Under the pieces are notes generated by a model. That model was not told the origin of the DNA and did not search any database. It was given only the letters and a program-made list of their open reading frames with translations. A DNA stretch of 64,000 nt from Coleophoma eucalyptorum (taxonomy: Eukaryota; Ascomycota; Leotiomycetes; Helotiales; Dermateaceae). This document shows, piece after piece, positions 57,631 to 64,000 of this stretch. Positions within the stretch are counted from its first letter, which is position 1. Each line of letters begins with the position of its first letter. The DNA is taken from NCBI GenBank assembly GCA_026120035.1, contig JALRME010000014.1, positions 186,001-250,000 on the forward strand. The letters run 5' to 3'. The position numbers and the translations under genes were made by a program.

Positions 57631-58380
57631 GTTGAGTGTTCTTGTCGAGCCCGTGTAAGGGCTGTGGAGATAGTGTGGTCTACAACATCACATCGTGGCT
57701 ATTACACGAAAGACCGGGTGGCTCTTTGAAACATAAAAATACAACTACATTCCTTCCCGCTAAACCAGGATTTAATTGCAATACGGTCCTGTTCTCACCA
57801 TGCATGGATCCTTGATTCTCACCTAAGGCGTAGCTCTGTACACAAACCGTCCGCAAGTAAACCGCTTCGGCACTTGAGTTATTTCAGAGCTAACGAAAGC
57901 AGAATCCTGCATGTCATTCTATCTAGGGTTTTTAGATTGACCTGGCCTTCAACGCCGTCTCTTGTGAAACTGATAAATCCAAATGCATCTCCGTTTTAGA
58001 AGTCTTCCTGCAACGGAGCGACTTTTGCCTTGGATTATGTCCTGGCATGGTCTGGGTTTGATAGAGCAAACTGCGCTAGTTGATACTTCAAATCTTTACA
58101 ATATAGGGCGTGAGTAATGACATTTGAGTGAATGATTTGAAGTGAAAATCAGGTGCTTGAAAGGAGTGATATTGGTCTAGGATATAGTACGAACTATGAA
58201 AAGTCGTCGTGGTTGCATATAAGCATTAGACCATGATAAGAAATTAAATACCATAGCCACCTCTGCATCTTATGTTACTAGTCTTCGTACCGCATTAATC
58301 AACCAGTGACACATAATCTTCAGAATTATACAACTCCCCAAAACGTGGAAGAAGCAAACAAGGAAACAAAATTGAGCAAT
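57631..58380. other. Intergenic between convergent GH28 and OPT genes
   Basis: About 750 bp; no gene seen. Confidence 0.45.
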
Positions 58381-61300
58381 CTACCAAGTCTTTGGCCCAA
58401 AGGTCTCTCCATCAGCAAGCACCTTCCTGATCGCAGCATATTGAGCATCCAGTGTATTAAAGACGCCGACGTTGCCCCACCATTGGGGGATCGTGACAGC
58501 TGGGTATGTAATGGCGAAGAAGATGACGATGGTACTGAGCACAAGACCCGAATCCAAGCCTGCAGCGGTGATGTAGTTATATGTTCCCCACCATCCGGGC
58601 CAACGCTTGCGGATAAACATGTTGAAGATGAGTCCGAAAATCACCCAAGTGAAGAAAGACAGTGGCGTAGCAGGAGGCAACCATCCCATAGCGCCGAGCA
58701 TACTTTAGGAGTTCGTTAGTTATTGAGATGGATGCGGAGGGTTAGGACTTACATTGGAGCGTTGAGGTATCTTGCTGGGGAGCGAGGGAATGCTCTCATC
58801 AGTGCGTAGAAGAGCACTGGCAGAAGTGCACCGAGAAGCCAGTACCACTGCATATGAGCATAGATACTACCGGGTCCGAACATTCTGGTGGGACCAATGA
58901 CACCTAATTATGATATCAGTATGTTCCTTTTGTAAGAATACTACGGTCACTCACCCCAGACGATACTGGAAGAGAAGAAAGTTTTCCCGTTAGGACAAGT
59001 GAAGTTTGCACTCTGAGTACTGTGAAATCGAATTAGTATCAAAAGAAATATCGGTAAGGTCGTGAGAGCATACGTTGTGCAGACATCGCTTATGTTACCA
59101 AGAGTCCAGTTCATGACGGCAATTTGGACGAATGTGGCCCAGATCGTTGCAACTATTTGACAAGTGAAGACTGTCTTAGGGGGGACTTTCATGTAATGTG
59201 CCAGCTAGAATATGGTCAGTACTAGATACCAGGTAATGAGGGCTATATATACACACCTTCAGGTCTCCCGAGTAGGTTTGTGCTTGTCCAAGGGTGATAG
59301 TGCTGTAGACCTTGAACATCATGACTCCAATTGGCTTTCCAGGGATCATGAATCCTGCGAGGAACGGTGAAAGGACATTCAGTGCCAGGCCGATATTGGT
59401 AGTAGCAAGCAGCATAGAGGTTGGGATCTGGTATGTATTAGTTTGGAAACATATCCAAAATTTTGGGTGTAATGGCATACAATAAAAATTAATGCAATGA
59501 TGTTAGAGACAAAGAATGCCCACCCTTTCAAATAGGTTAGACTGATCTTTCAAAACAGGCGCGGTTTAATTCACTTACAAGGTAGCTGGGAAGTGTATCC
59601 CAAGCAAGTCGCAAGACCTAATCCCATGGAAATGACGAATAGGACACCATACCACCAATCGGGAGCCTCAGAGTATTTACTGACAAGCTTCATGTGAATA
59701 TCAGGCTCTTGGTTCCTAGAAGCCTTGTATCTGTACCAAACCTCCTTGCCATTAAACAAACAAGTATGCACAATTGCGGCGGTAAGAGCAGCAAATGACA
59801 AGCCGTAGTTCAAGGCAAATGACGGTGCGAGGAACATAGGGCTGTACGCCTTATACTTTTCAAGGTCGAAGGAGAAATCTGGGGTCAAAATCTTCGACAC
59901 GTTATATGAGCCTTGGGTATTGTCGAATGTGGAGGACGTGTTGATTGGCAGGTACTCGCTGTAACTATTTAATTGTTAGCATAAGCAACGATGATAAGTT
60001 TCCTGCAGAGCTTACAATGTGCCTGTGAAGGACAATCCAATGATCGTGAGAATGACGAAAAATACCAATCCAATAAAGGTATTGACCAAAGAGTGGACTG
60101 GGGCCAACAGAGGATCTCCAAGGTAAGCAGAGACATATCTAGGATGCGTAGTCAGTAAGCTAATATAGAGCCGGTTACACAAGGTACTCAAACATACGTC
60201 CAGTCGAAAGTGATTGGGATCAAAGACAATCCAGTGAAACCTCCAAACAGCTGATTGATGACAACATTGTTTGGTTTCGCCCCTAAAAGAGGGAGTTAGC
60301 AAAAATATAGTTCATAGACATAGGTTATGGAGCTTACAAGTCACAAAAGCAAAGACCGAGAGACCTTGCCACAAAACACCTGGGATCCTGCCAAGTATTA
60401 GAAAACACTTCTACATAGTTGGCATCTTCAAACACACCAGTAGTAGATAAACATTCCAACCATAACATAGAGGAAGTATCTGTATCTGGAAATGATCCAT
60501 CCGTTTGTCTGTGACGGGTCGGAGGTACTCTTGTCGTGAAGGGCATAAAAGAGGGTTGTACTGGAGAACTGTCCTGGCCAGATCATAGCCGAAGGCCTTG
60601 GGGGAGCCAAATTAGTATCCAATGAAATTGGAACCTCGCCATAGAACACTTACCAAATGAGAAATCTCCTGAACATTCCGGCCAAAGATATACCGATCAG
60701 TTGGCTGCTAAGTGTAAACAGGAGCTGGAAACCCCATCCCATTTTAATATTGTAGAAAGCTAGAAGAAGTAAGACATTGACCGATATATTTGAAATTATT
60801 ACTTACGCTTTCCAGCAAGAGCGAGCAAAGCGTCGGTACTGTAGGCATATCCGATAGACACACTGCCGAACTGTTATTACTCCGTGATTTTATACGCCCT
60901 CTCGCTTGTAATACATACTTTGCCATAAGCTGTTAAATCAAAAGTTAACTCATGTAAAAATCGTATTTATGGCATATATAACTTACAGTAATAACAACAT
61001 GCTCCTTTATGGTGAAAGGACCGGTATTCAAAGTCCACTTTACGCCGAAGGTATTGAACACTCTCGTTGGCATTACCCGAGCCCAGAAACAAGCGATTGG
61101 ATAGACAAGCCTACGAAGGGTCAGTCAAGCCACAAGTCACTTCAAAAGTCAACCAACAATTGGACCACGATCGCGGGGAAGGAAATGGCAGGGCTCCTGT
61201 GTTTTCTCAATTAGTGACAATTCCTAGGAAAGATATGCGTCGGAAGGTCGCTGACCTCATGCTCAAAAACATGTTCAAGCCACTTGCAACTGTAACAAAC

Positions 61301-61683
61301 AGCATTCCCAAAACCCAAGCTCGAACCGTATTGGCAACCTCTCCTCCATCGGTATTTCTGACAGCAGCACGAACTTCCGGGTAGGGTGAGTCCTCGGTAA
61401 ATAAGGCCTCGACGGCATGAACAGCTTCCACATCTCCCGCAGCGGCGTCATGAATAGCATCGATTTCGTCTTGAGGGAGATTCGGATCCCATTGATGGTT
61501 CTTTTCGAACTTGGGTACATCGATGGCCTCCTCGGCAGTGATTTCGGTGACTTTCGAATTCTTCTCATCGGTTTTCGGCGACGAGTTGTTGTCGCTTGAA
61601 TTGGAGGAAACTGCTTCAATCGTTTCTCCATTGGATTGAGTCCGCGGTTCGTCCCGCGGAGCCCATGGCGCACGGAATCGCAT
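58381..61683 (-). CDS. Oligopeptide transporter (OPT family)
   Basis: Seventeen reverse-strand exons encode 816 residues: 61683..61256, 61196..61158, 61110..60987, 60929..60919 (11 nt), 60862..60807, 60759..60654, 60596..60438, 60387..60338, 60282..60198, 60138..60016, 59964..59579, 59524..59481, 59427..59257, 59204..59074, 59019..58955, 58903..58753 and 58702..58381. Frame closes exactly. The N-terminal 110 residues are cytosolic and acidic. Then come many helices with OPT landmarks: SGLNMFLSMRSPA, YALHDKS, INQLFGG, KVYSTITLGQAQTYSGDLKLAHYMKVPP and NAPIMLGAMGWLPPATP. Family members import tetra/pentapeptides or related metal-chelates with protons across the plasma membrane. Dense introns make this the most fragmented gene in the window. 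It is divergent from the DUF885 gene. Confidence 0.94.
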
Positions 61684-62496
61684 GATGGGGTAATTCGGAA
61701 GGCAAGAACTTCGAATTGCTGCTGAAGCGTTCTGGGAGCACAATGCCCAAGGTTGGTTCACCAAAAAACGGAACGCTCGAGGGCTCCATCTCTGCGTCTA
61801 TATAGATCCCGAATCCAGATCTCGTTTTCACACATGTATTTCTGCCGGGGCGTAACGTCGTAAACGGAGAGAATCCGCATAGATAAGAAGCATGAACATC
61901 CTGGGACAAGCGTGGTACAAAGTGGGCTGCTGTTAACACTTCCAGTATATGAACATGGTACCCCACTTCTGCGGTTCAGGACTCGAACACCCTTAAATCA
62001 GCGTATACGTACTTCTCAATAACCACTTTCCAATAACAGGTAGATCTTCGACGGGATCGGATCCCGACAAGATTCCGCTGATTTAGAATCCTATATGCCA
62101 AGCTTAAATCGATCTCTAAGCCTACAACCTTCGGAGGATCTGAAAGTATGGTAGGTAGGATGAAGTTAGAAATGAACCCTTGTATAGATAAGACGTGGGG
62201 TTGGAAGGTCGTCCTGGGCTTAGGCTTCTTTCCATTGGAGCATAAAGCTTATTCTAATAAACGATCGCGAGGTCCTCGTCTCTTCATTCTCCTCCCATCA
62301 TATTGCCTGTATCCTTAAAGCCTCGGTGCATCAATCGAATGAGGTTGAAGCTTGGTGGATTCAGGCTGTCACAATCTTTCGACTTATTACCCCAACTCAA
62401 CTCAATCTCACGTCGCTGCGCGGACATCGTCCCCAAAGCGCAACACCAAGCGTTAGCTTCTGAGCCTGCATCGTTCTAGACTCGCAAAGTGGAATC
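61684..62496. promoter_or_regulatory. Divergent region between OPT and DUF885 genes
   Basis: About 810 bp between opposed start codons, pairing a peptide importer with a peptidase-like gene. No defined site was recognised. Confidence 0.4.
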
Positions 62497-64000
62497 ATGC
62501 GTCTCAAGATGGATCGAGTCCCTAAGGACATGGGAAACCTATCATTGAGTGACCACGAGGATATGAGAAGTCGGATTGAGCGTGTGACCGAAGACCTTAA
62601 CGACATAAATCTCTTCTACAATATCGATTATTCCGGAATCAGGAAAGCTAGGTTACAAACCTTTCTATCGCAAAGTCTCGATGAACTCAAGGAGGCACCA
62701 TTCAGCACATTCGATCAGCAGAACCGAATTGATTATTTGCTGCTCAAAAATTATCTGAACCGACAACTCGATCAATTGGATCTTGATGTGGCAAAGGACA
62801 AGACTTCGGAAGTATTACTACCTTTTGGGCCAACCATTTTGAAGCTATGTGAGGACCGTCAGCAAATGAAGCAGATTGATGGGAAGAAGGCTGCCCAGGA
62901 TGTATTTGAGATCGGGAAGCAAATCCTGGCGATGAAAGGAAAGGTCGAACGAGAGGAAGTCAAGATCAGTAAGACGAGTGCATTTCGCGCTTCGAATACG
63001 GTTGAAAAATTAAAATCACATCTCGATGAGTGGTATGGCTACTACAATCGCTACGATCCGCTCTTCACCTGGTGGCTTGCGGAACCTTATGTCAAAGTCA
63101 CTCAAGAACTCACACAGTATGCGGCTTCAATCAAGGAGGAATTAGTGGGAATCAGGCCAGAGGAGAAAGATGCCATTATTGGTGACCCAATTGGTCGCGA
63201 TGGCCTTCTAAATGATCTGGAAGCAGAGAAGATCCCGTACACGCCAGAAGAGTTACTCAAGATCGGCGAGCTTGAATATGAATGGTGTGAAAAAGAGATG
63301 ATCAAGGCATCGCAAGAATTAGGATATGGCGACGACTGGAAGAGTGCTTTGGAGTATGTGAAGGATTTATATGTGGAACCTGGTAAACAAACACAACTTG
63401 TCCTTGATCAAGCAACCGAAGCCACAGAATATGTGAAGAAATACGATCTCATTACCGTTCCTCCCGTATGCGAGGAAACATGGCGGATGTTCATGATGTC
63501 TCCGGAAGCACAGAAAGTCAATCCATTTTTCCTCGGCGGAGATTCAATCATCGTCTCATATCCCACGGATACTATGTCACACGACCAGAAGCTAATGAGT
63601 ATGCGTGGAAATAACATTCACTTCTCCCGGGCTACTGTCTTTCACGAGCTTATCCCAGGACATCATTTGCAGCTCTATATGAACGCACGATATCGTCCAT
63701 ATCGGCAGATCTTTGAAACGCCTTTCTCTATCGAAGGCTGGAGTCTGTATTGGGAGATGATCCTTTGGGATGACGAGCGCTTCGTCAAGTCACCAGAGAA
63801 CAGAATTGGAATGCTCTTTTGGAGGATGCACCGCTGTGCACGCATCATTTTCTCTGTCAAATTTCACCTTGGCCAGATGACCCCACAAGAATGTATTGAT
63901 CTCCTTGTAGACTGGGTTGGTCACGAACGTGCTACCGCTGAGGGAGAGGTCCGAAGATCATTTGCAGGAGACTATTCACCTTTGTATCAAGCTGGCTATA
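62497..64000 (+). CDS. DUF885 metallopeptidase-like protein (5' part)
   Basis: The gene runs off the right edge; 501 residues are visible without an intron. The start is the first ATG after an in-frame stop at 62461. The zinc motif HELIPGHH (H383, E384, H389) with following LQLY is the DUF885 signature, related to gluzincin peptidases. The following FSIEGWSLYWEMILWDD and later GHERATAEGEVRRSF fit the family's conserved C-terminal helices. Bacterial and fungal members are predicted cytosolic or secreted peptidases; no signal peptide is present here. The missing part should be short, since family members are roughly 550-600 residues. Confidence 0.88.
   Translation, partial: MRLKMDRVPKDMGNLSLSDHEDMRSRIERVTEDLNDINLFYNIDYSGIRKARLQTFLSQSLDELKEAPFSTFDQQNRIDYLLLKNYLNRQLDQLDLDVAKDKTSEVLLPFGPTILKLCEDRQQMKQIDGKKAAQDVFEIGKQILAMKGKVEREEVKISKTSAFRASNTVEKLKSHLDEWYGYYNRYDPLFTWWLAEPYVKVTQELTQYAASIKEELVGIRPEEKDAIIGDPIGRDGLLNDLEAEKIPYTPEELLKIGELEYEWCEKEMIKASQELGYGDDWKSALEYVKDLYVEPGKQTQLVLDQATEATEYVKKYDLITVPPVCEETWRMFMMSPEAQKVNPFFLGGDSIIVSYPTDTMSHDQKLMSMRGNNIHFSRATVFHELIPGHHLQLYMNARYRPYRQIFETPFSIEGWSLYWEMILWDDERFVKSPENRIGMLFWRMHRCARIIFSVKFHLGQMTPQECIDLLVDWVGHERATAEGEVRRSFAGDYSPLYQAGY

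Noticed and set aside
61971..61990. Reverse-complement GTTCGAGTCC, tRNA-like
   Set aside because: No matching stem or cloverleaf.
1..64000. Biosynthetic gene cluster around the MFS transporter, cyclase and thioesterase
   Set aside because: No PKS, NRPS, terpene synthase, P450 set or pathway regulator is present, and the three genes are separated by unrelated loci.

Overview
The window is nuclear DNA of a filamentous ascomycete. The evidence is many short spliceosomal introns (mostly 47-110 nt, GT..AG, often with CTAAC/CTAAT-like branch sites), monocistronic genes on both strands, pyrimidine-rich leaders, and fungus-specific families (CFEM, DUF3824, YPC1-type ceramidase, DHA2-type drug transporter, GH28). 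A leotiomycete (Helotiales / Sclerotiniaceae-like) is my best guess, but the order cannot be proved from the sequence alone. I see no prokaryotic operons, CRISPR arrays, rRNA or convincing tRNA genes, and no intact transposon.

Layout. 0-11 kb: the 3' end of a secreted PI-PLC-like phosphodiesterase, a 3.6 kb gene-free stretch, a GPI-anchored CFEM protein, a spliced cyclase-family metallohydrolase, an unusual HTH + HD-domain protein, a short F-box protein, a membrane-anchored thioesterase and a doubtful small membrane protein. 12-27 kb: a 999-residue orphan with a Cys/His-rich N-terminus, a 7-exon alkaline ceramidase divergent from a small cytochrome b5, a doubtful secreted protein, a DHA2-type MFS transporter and a KpsF/GutQ-like sugar-phosphate isomerase. 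27-31.5 kb is gene-poor. 31.5-44 kb: a secreted kelch propeller, a 1000-residue DUF3824 protein, a six-exon 1055-residue zinc-finger-like orphan and a secreted Thr-rich protein.

45-54 kb is a compact housekeeping block: IMP3 (U3 snoRNP) divergent from RSM18 (mitochondrial bS18m), then dCMP deaminase (DCD1) divergent from ATG7, then a mitochondrial PPR protein. 54-64 kb: a second, cytosolic kelch protein, a GH28 pectinase-like enzyme, a 17-exon oligopeptide (OPT) transporter and the 5' part of a DUF885 metallopeptidase-like gene.

I reconstructed gene models by joining exons so that reading frame and family sequence agree across every junction. These models supply 11-nt and 13-nt microexons, a GC-AG intron, and an intron whose retention would give a shorter RS-tailed isoform. 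No single new multi-gene system is evident. The most novel items are individual proteins (HTH-HD fusion, the DUF3824 repeat protein, and the two large orphans at 12.5-15.5 and 39-42.5 kb) and two shared divergent promoters in the housekeeping block.
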